64,000 nt of DNA from contig NZ_UGSI01000002.1 in NCBI RefSeq assembly GCF_900454495.1, positions 620,001 through 684,000 of the forward strand, read 5' to 3'. A program made the translations under genes and the position numbers. Shown piece after piece: positions 1 through 7,920 of this stretch (positions are counted from its first letter, which is position 1; each line of letters starts with the position of its first letter). The notes below the pieces were generated by a model. That model worked only from the letters and a program-made list of their open reading frames with translations. It was not told where the DNA came from and searched no databases. The DNA comes from Paenibacillus macerans. GTDB taxonomy: Bacteria > Bacillota > Bacilli > Paenibacillales > Paenibacillaceae.

Positions 1-1132
1 CCGGGCCGAAATATACTCCGCTGTTCAGATACACCTCGATCGCTTCCAGCGTCGAAGGCATGTTGGCGCCCTCGGCGACGAATTTCACGCCTCCGGCGAC
101 GAGCTGCTTTGCCGCAGCTTCATCGATTTCGTTTTGTGTCGCGCACGGCAGGGCGATATCGCAAGGGATGCTCCAGATATTGCGGCAGCCCTCATGGTAT
201 TCCGCACCCGGATGCTCGTTCACGTATTCCTTAATCCGTTTTCTTTCGACTTCCTTCAACCGTTTGACCGTTTTCAGGTCGATGCCGTTCGGATCGTACA
301 CGTAACCGTTCGAATCGCTGCACGCGACCACCTTGGCTCCCAGCTGCTGCGCTTTTTCGATGGCGTAGATCGAAACGTTGCCGGAACCGGAAACGACGAC
401 CGTTTTGCCTTCAAAGGTTTCGCCTTTGCTGGTCAGCATTTCCGCCGTGAAGTACACCAGGCCGTACCCCGTTGCTTCGGTGCGCGTCAGGCTGCCGCCG
501 TACGTCAGGCCTTTCCCCGTCAACACGCCGGTTTCACTGCCGTAAAGCCGTTTGTACTGGCCGAACATGTAGCCGATTTCCCGTCCACCTACGCCGATAT
601 CTCCGGCAGGCACATCCATGTCGGGACCGATGTATTTGGCCAGCTCGGTCATAAAACTCTGGGTGAATCTCATGACCTCCAGCTCCGATTTGCCTTTGGG
701 ATCGAAATCCGAGCCGCCTTTCCCGCCGCCGATCGGCAAGCCGGTCAGCGAATTTTTGAAAATTTGCTCGAAGCCGAGGAATTTAATGATGCTGGCATTT
801 ACCGACGGATGAAAGCGCAGCCCGCCTTTGTAAGGCCCAATCGCGCTGTTGAATTGCACGCGGAAGCCGCGGTTAACCCGTACTTTGCCCTGATCGTCCA
901 CCCACGGAACGCGGAAGCTGATCAAACGCTCCGGCTCCACGATTCTTTCGAGGATGCCGCTTTCCTGGTATTTCGGATGTTTGGCAAACACCGGAACCAG
1001 CGAATCCAAAATCTCCTTCACCGCTTGATGGAATTCGTGTTCTCCCGGATTGCGTTTTTGAACGGCTTCATAAACTTCAGCCACATAGCGGCTGGCTTGT
1101 TCCAGTGCCTCGTTTTGCTGTGTAATCGCCAT
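1..1132 (-). CDS. gdhA: NADP-type glutamate dehydrogenase, C-terminus beyond window
   Basis: Makes glutamate from 2-oxoglutarate, ammonium and NADPH in the cytoplasm. 377 codons are visible; the family is about 450-460 residues, so roughly 80 are missing beyond base 1. The reverse strand translates to MAITQQNEALEQ at the start, then GPYKGGLRFHPSV and PIGGGKGGSDFDPKGK (substrate-binding lysines), a GSGNVS nucleotide-binding turn, and a late AEGANMPST block, all typical of hexameric type I GDH. The ATG at 1132 follows AAAGGGTGG. The gene stands alone with its own promoter. NADP specificity is inferred from family type. Confidence 0.95.
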   Translation of the reverse strand, partial: MAITQQNEALEQASRYVAEVYEAVQKRNPGEHEFHQAVKEILDSLVPVFAKHPKYQESGILERIVEPERLISFRVPWVDDQGKVRVNRGFRVQFNSAIGPYKGGLRFHPSVNASIIKFLGFEQIFKNSLTGLPIGGGKGGSDFDPKGKSELEVMRFTQSFMTELAKYIGPDMDVPAGDIGVGGREIGYMFGQYKRLYGSETGVLTGKGLTYGGSLTRTEATGYGLVYFTAEMLTSKGETFEGKTVVVSGSGNVSIYAIEKAQQLGAKVVACSDSNGYVYDPNGIDLKTVKRLKEVERKRIKEYVNEHPGAEYHEGCRNIWSIPCDIALPCATQNEIDEAAAKQLVAGGVKFVAEGANMPSTLEAIEVYLNSGVYFGP

Positions 1133-1191
1133 TTGGATCCACCCTTTCTCGCTAAAAACATGTTCTACTTTTCACGTTTTTTATGACCTTT

Positions 1192-1263
1192 ATTGTAATA
1201 TCTATGTAAGCTTTAAACAAAGCTAATTATAGATCAACTTCATGAGCAATTGAGATCAACTTC
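1192..1263 (-). promoter_or_regulatory. gdhA promoter with upstream direct repeats
   Basis: On the reverse strand TTGTTT (1215-1220) and TACAAT (1192-1197) are separated by exactly 17 nt. Upstream of the -35, GAAGTTGATCT occurs twice in direct orientation (1231-1241 and 1253-1263), 22 bp apart, which is two helical turns. This placement would suit an activator such as a LysR-type regulator; that part is inference. Nothing else is visible between gdhA and the terminator at 1387. Confidence 0.6.
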
Positions 1264-1386
1264 GCCGAGCGGCCGCTCAAGCCGCGGACTTATGCAGAAA
1301 AAAAGCAAATGACCTGATATAGTATGCGCCAAACGGCGGCCAAACCGGCTGGGAATTTCGAAAAAATAGGGGCAGCCATCCGGGCA

Positions 1387-1430
1387 TAAAAAAAAGCGGA
1401 AGAACCTTTCGGTTTCCTCCGCTTTTTGTT
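1387..1430 (-). terminator. Rho-independent terminator of the nitroreductase gene
   Basis: An inverted repeat built on AGCGGA...TCCGCT with a TTTC loop lies just after the nitroreductase stop. Reading leftward it is followed by a long T run. The opposite strand also has five T residues, so it may work in both directions. Confidence 0.85.
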
Positions 1431-1436
1431 TGCTTA

Positions 1437-2087
1437 TCAGGATTGGAACGAGTTCCAGGACGTCACTTGATCTACGCCCAGGCGCGGTGTGGCATGAGCC
1501 GGTTTGGCCGCTTTGCCGATGGCGATGAGGAGGATCGGCTTGAGCGTTTCCGGAACTTCGAAGACCTCGGCGAATTTTTCCGGATTGTATCCGGCCATCG
1601 GCACGGTGTCGTAGCCTTTCGCTTTGGCGATCAGCATCAGCTGCATGGAGATCAGACCGGCGTCGAGCAAGTTGACCTGATGGAGCCGCTCGTCTCCCAA
1701 ACCTCCGTACATTTGTTGCAAACGTTCGACAAAATTGGTTTTCACCTCTTCGGTCATTGCGCCCATCGCCACGGACTGGCTGTAAATCGCATCGGCCTGC
1801 TCATAGGACTTCAGGTCGCCAAGCACCGCGATAACGGCGGAAGCTTCCACGACCTGCTGCTGGTTGTTGGCGATCGGCAGCAGCTTTTGCTTCAGCTCGT
1901 CTTCGTCAATCACCAAAAACCGCCAAGGCTGCAAATTGGAAGAGGAAGGAGCGGAAAGCGAAAGCTCCAGCATTTCCTTCAGTTCTTCCCGGGAGATTTT
2001 CACCGACGGGTCGTAAGCGCGAACCGAATGTCTTTCCCGAAGTACCGTATAAAAATCGTTCAGATTTACTGTCTCTGCCGTACTCAT
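1437..2087 (-). CDS. Nitroreductase family flavoprotein, YodC-like
   Basis: FMN-dependent NAD(P)H oxidoreductase acting on nitro compounds or quinones. The sequence has the family's N-terminal RHSVRAYD, the SAPSSSNLQPWRF FMN-binding segment and a late GYDTVPMAGYN loop followed by IGKAAKPAH. It resembles B. subtilis YodC along its length, including ILGDLKS and QLMLIAKAKGYDT. The first in-frame ATG at 2099 overlaps the AAAGGA ribosome binding site, so the ATG at 2087 (MSTAETVN) is preferred, giving 216 residues. It is a single-gene unit with its own promoter and terminator. Quinone detoxification is inferred from the YodC likeness. Confidence 0.88.
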   Translation of the reverse strand: MSTAETVNLNDFYTVLRERHSVRAYDPSVKISREELKEMLELSLSAPSSSNLQPWRFLVIDEDELKQKLLPIANNQQQVVEASAVIAVLGDLKSYEQADAIYSQSVAMGAMTEEVKTNFVERLQQMYGGLGDERLHQVNLLDAGLISMQLMLIAKAKGYDTVPMAGYNPEKFAEVFEVPETLKPILLIAIGKAAKPAHATPRLGVDQVTSWNSFQS

Positions 2088-2127
2088 ATCCAAAATCATC
2101 CTTTCTTTATAAAATGATCTCGATCAC

Positions 2128-2164
2128 AGTATAAAGCCTAACTGTTAGTATTTCAAGTACAGTT
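2128..2164 (-). promoter_or_regulatory. Nitroreductase promoter with palindromic operator
   Basis: The reverse strand has TTGAAA (2151-2156), 17 nt, then TATACT (2128-2133). An inverted repeat AACTGT...ACAGTT (2140-2164) overlaps the -35 and spacer, and its core resembles the TACT-AAA-AGTA style of YodB/HxlR-family sites that control yodC in B. subtilis. Repressor identity is inference; no such regulator gene lies in this window. Confidence 0.6.
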
Positions 2165-2251
2165 TTAAATGATGCCGGCCAAATGTTGACTCGGCATAAA
2201 CGGGCGAAAAGCCGGCCGTCGGTGGAAGCCGCAAGGCAAAGACTTACCGCG

Positions 2252-2280
2252 CAAAAAAATACCCCCGCCCAAGGCGGAGG
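2252..2280 (-). terminator. Rho-independent terminator of cidAB
   Basis: The reverse strand reads CCTCCGCC-TTG-GGCGGGGG followed by TATTTTTTT, about 50 bp after the cidB stop. Confidence 0.85.
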
Positions 2281-2330
2281 TTCAAGAGGAAACTATATGT
2301 TGAGTTTGGAGGAACCGTAAGGTTATTGCA

Positions 2331-3011
2331 TTATTGCAGCAGCGAGATCAGCATCGGGGCGGCGCCCAACGTGAACAAGGCGGCCAAAATCATGGAGATG
2401 CTGGAGATCGTGCCGGTCAGCGAGCTTAGCTCAAACGCTTTGGACGTTCCGGTGCCGTGGGCGCTCGTGCCGAACAATACGCCGCGCGCCACCTCGTTTT
2501 CGATGCGGAACAGCTTCACGACCAGCGGCCCGAGCATCGTTCCGAGCAGGCCGGTAATAATGACGAAGACGGCTGTAATATTCGGCACGCCGCCGATGAC
2601 CTGGGAGACGTTCATAGCGATCGGCGTCGTAATCGAACGGGGGATCAGGCTTGTGATCAGATCGTTGTCCAGATGCAGCCACTCGGCCAGGAAGGCCGAA
2701 GAGAACATCGCCACCACCGAACCGGTCAGTACGCTGATGAGAATTTCCACCGCGTGTTTTTTCAGAACATTGTAGTATTTATATAGCGGAACGGCAAAAG
2801 CGACGGTGGCGGGCTGCAGCATTGTGCTAAGCCATTTTCCCCCGGCCTGGTAAGTTTCGTAAGGAATCTGCGCCCACATCAGGCCGATGACCAGAAACAG
2901 CGGCGTAATCAGCAGTGGGGACAAATAAACTTTAGGCCGGATTTTGTACAGCCGTTTGGCCAGATAATAAATCACCAATGTAAAAACAAGGCTAAGCAAA
3001 CCGGTGATCAT
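2331..3011 (-). CDS. cidB: CidB/LrgB family membrane protein
   Basis: Integral membrane partner of CidA, implicated in murein hydrolase control and in export of overflow metabolites. The protein starts MITGLLSLVFTL, is 226 residues and almost wholly hydrophobic, and contains SPLLITPLFLVIG, SLIPRSITTPIAM and FGTSAHGTGTSKA, which are hallmark LrgB segments. The ATG at 3011 overlaps the cidA stop by four bases (ATGA), indicating translational coupling. The long open frame reaching to 3539 in this register is a read-through and not the gene. Related to B. subtilis YwbG. Confidence 0.92.
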   Translation of the reverse strand: MITGLLSLVFTLVIYYLAKRLYKIRPKVYLSPLLITPLFLVIGLMWAQIPYETYQAGGKWLSTMLQPATVAFAVPLYKYYNVLKKHAVEILISVLTGSVVAMFSSAFLAEWLHLDNDLITSLIPRSITTPIAMNVSQVIGGVPNITAVFVIITGLLGTMLGPLVVKLFRIENEVARGVLFGTSAHGTGTSKAFELSSLTGTISSISMILAALFTLGAAPMLISLLQ

Positions 3012-3397
3012 GAGCTGTGACGCTCCTTTCGTTTGGAAATGCGGGAGGCGACAAGCCCCGAGCTGATCATGACGATCAAGGTGCTGAAAATGACGACGAT
3101 CAAAATCCGCACGCCTTCGCTTTCCAGCAGCGGCATATATTTCATAATGCCAACGGCGGACGGAATAAAGAACAGCAGCAGCTCGGCGAGTAGCCAGTTT
3201 GCGCCTTGTTCGATCCACGCCAGCTTGACGATGTTGGTTTTCAGAAGGACAAACAACACGAAAATGCCCAAAATCGAGCCGGGTACCGGCAGATGAAGCA
3301 GCTTTGCAACCTCGTTCATGACAAAGGTGAATAAAAATAAAATCGCTACTTGAAATACGCCCTTGCCGGCCGTTTTCATTATTTTCATCGTGTTCAT
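3008..3397 (-). CDS. cidA: CidA/LrgA family holin-like protein
   Basis: Small membrane protein of 129 residues with four predicted hydrophobic segments and the family pattern PVPGSILGIFVLF and LLLFFIPSAVGIM, followed by a basic C-terminus RISKRKERH. It forms an operon with cidB (4-bp overlap) and is read divergently from a LysR gene, the same arrangement as ywbHG-ywbI in B. subtilis. AAGGAG precedes the ATG at 3397 by 12 nt; the ATG at 3388 is an alternative. Likely role: holin-like control of lysis or acetate/pyruvate overflow (family knowledge). Confidence 0.93.
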   Translation of the reverse strand: MNTMKIMKTAGKGVFQVAILFLFTFVMNEVAKLLHLPVPGSILGIFVLFVLLKTNIVKLAWIEQGANWLLAELLLFFIPSAVGIMKYMPLLESEGVRILIVVIFSTLIVMISSGLVASRISKRKERHSS

Positions 3398-3541
3398 GGT
3401 GAACGGAAGCTCCTTCCTGTCGGTTTTGCGTCGTTGATAATGAAAATATTACACCGATTGTTTTCATGGGTAAAATGAATATACTGAATGAATAACATTC
3501 CAATTGGCTATCGATAGGTTGTGAAAGGAGTGTCTCCAAAT

Positions 3542-4435
3542 TTGGATATTCGGCAAATGCAATATTTGATCGAGGTTGCCCGGTTCAAAAGCTTTACGAA
3601 AGCGGCCGAAGCGCTGTATATCACCCAGCCGACCATCAGCAAGACGATCAAAAGCATGGAGGACGAACTGGGCGTCGTTTTGTTCGATCGGGTCGGCAAA
3701 AAAATCGTGCTCACCGATGCCGGTCAAATCATAGTGGGACAAGCGCAGCAAATCGTCACCTCGTTCCAAAACCTGGTGGCGGAGCTGGACGACCTGCGGA
3801 ATTTGAAAAAAGGGCATATCCGGATCGGACTTCCCCCGATGGTGGGATCGAGTTTTTTTCCGAAAGTGATCGGGCAGTTTCATCAGAAATATCCGGACAT
3901 TTCGATCCAGCTGTTTGAGGACGGGGCCAAAAAGGTGGAGTCGGATGTGGTCGGCGGGGCGCTTGATGTCGGCGTTATCGTGCTGCCGGCGACGGCGGAG
4001 GAATTAAGCAGTTTTCCGTTCGTGGAAGAGAAGCTCAACCTGGTCGTGCACCCGTCCCACCCGCTTGCGGAGCGGCAGGCGGCGGAACTGTCCGAACTGG
4101 CCCAGGACGGGTTCGTCCTGTTCCGGGAGGATTTTACGCTGCATGACCGGATCATTAACGAATGCGCCAAGGCCGGATTTCAGCCGCATGTCATTTACGA
4201 GAGCTCGCAATGGGACCTTATCAGCGAAATGGTCGCGGTCGGCCTCGGCATCACGCTGCTGCCGGAAACGATCTGCCGCGAGGTGGATGACGAGCGCGTA
4301 AGGATCATTCCGCTGGTAAAGCCGATCATCCCCTGGAAGCTGGGCATCGTCTGGCGGGACGACCGCTATTTGTCCTTTGCGACGAGGGAGTGGATCCGCT
4401 TTGCGCAGCAGGAGTTAACGGGGGGCCCGGGATAA
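3542..4435 (+). CDS. cidR: LysR-family regulator of cidAB (CidR/YwbI-like)
   Basis: DNA-binding activator, 297 residues. N-terminal helix-turn-helix with MDIRQMQYLIEVARFKSFTK and LYITQPTISKTIK, then a two-lobed effector domain (residues about 90-290) containing GLPPMVGSSFFP and LGITLLPE. The TTG at 3542 lies 11 nt after AAAGGAG; the upstream GTG at 3530 overlaps that site and the GTG at 3521 precedes it. Divergent from cidAB with 144 bp between starts, so it probably binds there. CidR-type proteins respond to acetate/pyruvate metabolism (family knowledge). Confidence 0.88.
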   Translation: MDIRQMQYLIEVARFKSFTKAAEALYITQPTISKTIKSMEDELGVVLFDRVGKKIVLTDAGQIIVGQAQQIVTSFQNLVAELDDLRNLKKGHIRIGLPPMVGSSFFPKVIGQFHQKYPDISIQLFEDGAKKVESDVVGGALDVGVIVLPATAEELSSFPFVEEKLNLVVHPSHPLAERQAAELSELAQDGFVLFREDFTLHDRIINECAKAGFQPHVIYESSQWDLISEMVAVGLGITLLPETICREVDDERVRIIPLVKPIIPWKLGIVWRDDRYLSFATREWIRFAQQELTGGPG

Positions 4436-4557
4436 TATTTCCTGAAATGTTCGAAATTAAAGGCGCAACCGGCAATATTTGCGCTTGTCCGTACCGCACG
4501 GGGACTCTATAATTGCCGGATGGGTGTCTTAAATTTGAATTAGGGGACAGAGCCTAA

Positions 4558-5970
4558 ATGCATTTATTCAGAAAAAAATCGATAACCTCCATGCTTGCGG
4601 AGAAAAACGCGGCCGGCACCACGCTCAAAAAAGAGCTTGGCGTCTTTGATTTAACCATGCTTGGCATCGGATGCGTCGTCGGGACGGGCATCTTCGTGCT
4701 CACCGGTGTTGCGGCGGCGCAGCATGCCGGGCCGGGACTTATTCTTTCCTTTATTCTGGCCGGGATCATCTGCGCCTTTTGCGCGCTGTGTTATGCCGAA
4801 TTCGCGTCGATGGTTCCCGTGTCGGGGAGCGCCTACACCTATAGCTACGCTACCTTCGGGGAGCTTGTCGCCTGGATTCTCGGCTGGGACTTGATGCTGG
4901 AATACGGTTTTGCCGCTTCTATGGTGGCCAGCGGCTGGTCGGGGTATTTTCAGGGCCTTGCCGCCGGGTTTGGCATAGCCCTGCCGCATGCGATCAGCAG
5001 CGCCTTTGATCCTAAAGCCGGGACCTATGTCGACGTTCCCGCCGTTTTGATCGTGCTGCTGCTTACGTTTATCGTATCCCGCGGATCGAAGGAGTCGTCG
5101 CGGCTGAACTCGATCATGGTCATTGTCAAAATCGCCGTGATCGCGTTGTTTGTCGTTGTCGGCGCCTTTTACGTGAAGCCGGGCAACTGGACGCCGTTCA
5201 TGCCGTTTGGATTCAGCGGCGTCGTTACCGGGGCGGCGACGGCCTTCCTTTCTTATCTCGGCTTTGATGCCGTCGCCACAGCCGCCGAGGAGGTGCGGAA
5301 CCCGCAGAAGGATCTGCCGCGCGGCATCCTCTGGTCGCTGGCGATTTGCTCGCTGCTGTACGTCCTCGTCACGGCGGTGCTTACCGGGATCGTTCCGTAT
5401 TCGCAGCTGAACGTCAAAAATCCGGTCGCCTTCGCCCTGCAGTATATCGACCAGAATTGGGCGGCCGGCTTTATTTCGCTGGGAGCCATCGTCGGTATAA
5501 CGACCGTGCTGTTTGTGCTGCTGTTCGGCCAAAGCCGGCTCCTGTACGCGATCGGGCGGGACGGATTGCTTCCCGGGAAGCTGGCCCGGCTGCATCCCCG
5601 GACTGGGGTACCTTCCGTCAGCATCTGGACGACCGGCATCGCGGTCGCGGTGTTGGCCGGTCTGATTCCACTCGGCCGGCTCGCCGATTTGGTCAGCATC
5701 GGTACGCTTTTTGCCTTTATCACGGTATCGCTCGGGGTTGTCATTTTGCGCCGGACCCGCCCGGACTTGCCCCGCTCGTTCAAAGTGCCGCTGGTGCCCT
5801 GGATCCCGCTGCTGGCCGTGTTGACCTGCGGCTATTTGTTAACCAGCCTGCCGCGGATAACTTGGATCGCCTTCCTCGTTTGGATGATTTTCGGGTTATT
5901 GGTGTATGTGCTGTACGGGTACCGGCACAGCGAACTGTCCGGTTCGGCGGGCAGACAGCAGGGCAATTAA
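4558..5970 (+). CDS. APC-family amino acid permease (cationic type, YfnA-like)
   Basis: Proton-coupled amino acid importer in the plasma membrane, 470 residues and about 12 membrane segments. The first helix carries GIGCVVGTGIFVLTG, the APC substrate/ion site, and the pattern FLSYLGFDAVATAAEEVRNP and FGQSRLLYAIGRDGLLP is typical of the cationic amino acid transporter group. An AGGGGA ribosome binding site precedes the ATG. Monocistronic; no visible regulator. Substrate is not determinable from sequence. Confidence 0.9.
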   Translation: MHLFRKKSITSMLAEKNAAGTTLKKELGVFDLTMLGIGCVVGTGIFVLTGVAAAQHAGPGLILSFILAGIICAFCALCYAEFASMVPVSGSAYTYSYATFGELVAWILGWDLMLEYGFAASMVASGWSGYFQGLAAGFGIALPHAISSAFDPKAGTYVDVPAVLIVLLLTFIVSRGSKESSRLNSIMVIVKIAVIALFVVVGAFYVKPGNWTPFMPFGFSGVVTGAATAFLSYLGFDAVATAAEEVRNPQKDLPRGILWSLAICSLLYVLVTAVLTGIVPYSQLNVKNPVAFALQYIDQNWAAGFISLGAIVGITTVLFVLLFGQSRLLYAIGRDGLLPGKLARLHPRTGVPSVSIWTTGIAVAVLAGLIPLGRLADLVSIGTLFAFITVSLGVVILRRTRPDLPRSFKVPLVPWIPLLAVLTCGYLLTSLPRITWIAFLVWMIFGLLVYVLYGYRHSELSGSAGRQQGN

Positions 5971-6088
5971 AGTTGCGGTGCGAGGGGCCCGGCCGGCCCA
6001 AAAGCGAGTTGTATATTTCCCGCAGTACAGGCAATAGTAAACGAGAGCGCTGCAGCTAGGATTTTGGAGAATAAGGAGAGAATGCTCT

Positions 6089-6874
6089 GTGAGATTGGCC
6101 TTGATCTGTGCGGTAATGGTCGGCATGCTGCTTGGCCCCGCGGTACCGCAAACCGTTAACGCCGATTCGCCCCATCATTTCGGGTTCAAAAAAAGCGTAA
6201 ACGGAAGTCTTCCTTCGATTAACGAGGAGGGTTTCAAAGAGATCGTCGATAAACATGGGGCAATTTTTCTCGGCGATACCTCCCTGAAGGAATTGTTTCT
6301 CACGTTCGACAACGGTTATGAAAACGGGTATACCGCGCCGATTCTCGACACGCTGAAGGCGAAGAAGGTGCCGGCCGTTTTTTTCGTCACCGGACATTAT
6401 GTGAAGGATCAGCCCGAGCTGTTAAAGCGGATGGTTGCCGAAGGGCATCTTATCGGAAATCATTCCTGGAGCCATCCGGATATGACCACGATTTCCGACG
6501 AGCGAATCCGCGACGAACTGGAACGCGTCAAGCAGGAGACGGCGAAGGTGACCGGCCGTCAGGAGATGAAATACCTGCGGCCGCCCCGCGGCATTTTCAG
6601 CGACAGAACGCTGCGGGTGACGAAAGAGCTGGGGTACACCAACGTATTTTGGTCGGTGGCCTACAAGGATTGGGATGTCAAGGCCCAAAGAGGCGCAGAT
6701 TACGCATACCGGCAAGTGGTCTCTCAACTGCATCCCGGCGCGGTGATTCTGCTGCATTCCGTGTCCAAGGACAACGCGGCGGCTTTGGGCTCCATCATTG
6801 ATGAAGCCCGGCGCCAGGGATACGAGTTCAAAAGTCTGGATGAACTCCGCCAAGGCGGCGGGGCAGGGCAGTAA
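6089..6874 (+). CDS. pdaA: Peptidoglycan N-acetylmuramic acid deacetylase PdaA
   Basis: Deacetylates muramic acid in spore cortex peptidoglycan so that delta-lactam can form, which germination lytic enzymes need. 261 residues with an N-terminal signal sequence (residues 1-25, ending near VNADS). The NodB-type motifs are complete: TFDNGYENG (metal-binding Asp), NHSWSHP (His pair), RPPRG and LLHS. HFGFKKSVNG and HGAIFLGDT match B. subtilis PdaA. The GTG start follows AAGGAGAG. A sporulation gene, consistent with the ger operon at 29.6-33.7 kb. Confidence 0.94.
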   Translation: MRLALICAVMVGMLLGPAVPQTVNADSPHHFGFKKSVNGSLPSINEEGFKEIVDKHGAIFLGDTSLKELFLTFDNGYENGYTAPILDTLKAKKVPAVFFVTGHYVKDQPELLKRMVAEGHLIGNHSWSHPDMTTISDERIRDELERVKQETAKVTGRQEMKYLRPPRGIFSDRTLRVTKELGYTNVFWSVAYKDWDVKAQRGADYAYRQVVSQLHPGAVILLHSVSKDNAAALGSIIDEARRQGYEFKSLDELRQGGGAGQ

Positions 6875-6954
6875 TGGAAAAGGATCGTAACGGCCATGGG
6901 GACAATTTTAGCTCTACAAGCCCGCCGGTACGATCTTTTTTGCGGAATCGAGGG

Positions 6955-7165
6955 AAATAGAGGTAAAAAAGGGCGTTATCCCCTACCGAGATAGGGGGTC
7001 CAGCTATATTAGCGGAACTTTTTACCGCTATTTTTTGAAAATGAGCGGGAAAAGGCTTCTTTTTCAAGTTCAGCCCCCAATAGGGCCTAAAAGTTCCGCT
7101 ATCCTGCGACCGAGGGACAAAATCACGAAAATAGCGCCGCAATTTACCGTTATTTCCGGCAACAG
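6955..7165 (+). repeat. Dispersed intergenic repeat, 'AGTTCCGCTAT' family, copy 1
   Basis: AT-rich stretch made of degenerate blocks such as GCGGAACTTTTTACCGCTAT, AAAAGTTCCGCTAT and AATAGCGCCG, alternating in both orientations. The same blocks fill 11703-11905 and 61060-61280. No reading frame with a ribosome binding site is present. It lies between pdaA and its apparent terminator. Confidence 0.65.
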
Positions 7166-7260
7166 TGGTTTGCCCGTCCCGATCCCATCCCATATCCTTC
7201 GCACGCACCTGCAAAGCTTTATCCGAAAACGGAGCCAGTTCCTTATTTAAGTGTAAAAAA

Positions 7261-7303
7261 GACGCCAGCACCCGGTAGCTTTACCCCGGCAGGCGTCTTT
7301 TTC
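7261..7303 (+). terminator. Rho-independent terminator after pdaA and repeat
   Basis: GACGCC (7261-7266) pairs with GGCGTC (7292-7297), followed by TTTTTC. The preceding A run on the top strand makes it potentially bidirectional. Confidence 0.75.
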
Positions 7304-7331
7304 TTTCTAATATGTGGAACTTCGGGCTCGC

Positions 7332-7387
7332 TTGACTTTCATGATAAGCGAAATTATAATTAGGCTTGCTAATAAATAGGATTCCTA
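7332..7387 (+). promoter_or_regulatory. marR-ABC operon promoter with two palindromes
   Basis: TTGACT (7332-7337), 17 nt, TATAAT (7355-7360). Immediately downstream are TTAG-GCTTG-CTAA (7360-7372) and TAGGATTCCTA (7377-7387), plausible operators for the MarR protein encoded next. Autoregulation is inferred from position. Confidence 0.7.
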
Positions 7388-7431
7388 ATTATTAAATCAT
7401 GAAAATAAATGGAAAGCTGAGGTGATCACCG

Positions 7432-7896
7432 GTGCATTCCAGCGATAATTCGCAGGCGCATAAGCTTATGCTGGCGCTGCACCGCTTGCGGAGACTGGAT
7501 ATGAACAAAATGGCGCCGTTAACGTTCAAACCAAGCGAATTCAGACTGATGTATTCTATTCTTCAAGGGCTTGAACAGGAGCCGCGGGGCATCACCGTCT
7601 CCGAGCTCAGCACAAGGATGGGAGTGGCTTCGCCCACCGTCACGCCGCAGATTCGCAGCCTGGAAGAACAAGGGCTTGTGCATCGCTACAACGATCAGGA
7701 GGATCGCCGGGTCGTGCGCGTCAAGCTGACGGAGCAAGGCCATCAGGCGTTTCGCACGGCGGCGGAACACCGATCCAAGCAAATTCAAAATTTATGCGAT
7801 TTTTTGGGCGAAGAGAAAAGCAACCAATTGATCGAGCTGCTGCACGATGTACACCGGTATTTCGAATCGCAGATCAATCAAAATAAAACCGAGTGA
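7432..7896 (+). CDS. MarR-family transcriptional regulator
   Basis: Winged helix-turn-helix repressor of 154 residues. The DNA-binding core is ITVSELSTRMGVASPTVTPQ followed by the wing DQEDRRVVRVKLTEQG, with dimerization helices at both ends. The GTG start follows GAGGTGAT. It is the first gene of a three-gene operon with an ABC exporter pair (24 bp to the next start), so it probably senses a drug or toxic metabolite exported by them. Ligand unknown. Confidence 0.9.
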   Translation: MHSSDNSQAHKLMLALHRLRRLDMNKMAPLTFKPSEFRLMYSILQGLEQEPRGITVSELSTRMGVASPTVTPQIRSLEEQGLVHRYNDQEDRRVVRVKLTEQGHQAFRTAAEHRSKQIQNLCDFLGEEKSNQLIELLHDVHRYFESQINQNKTE

Positions 7897-7920
7897 TTCG
7901 GATAAGTGGAGATGATGGAA

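Noticed and set aside
2331..3539. 402-residue reading frame on the reverse strand
   Set aside because: Only the part from 3011 (CidB) is real; the upstream portion overlaps cidA in another frame and has no start signals.
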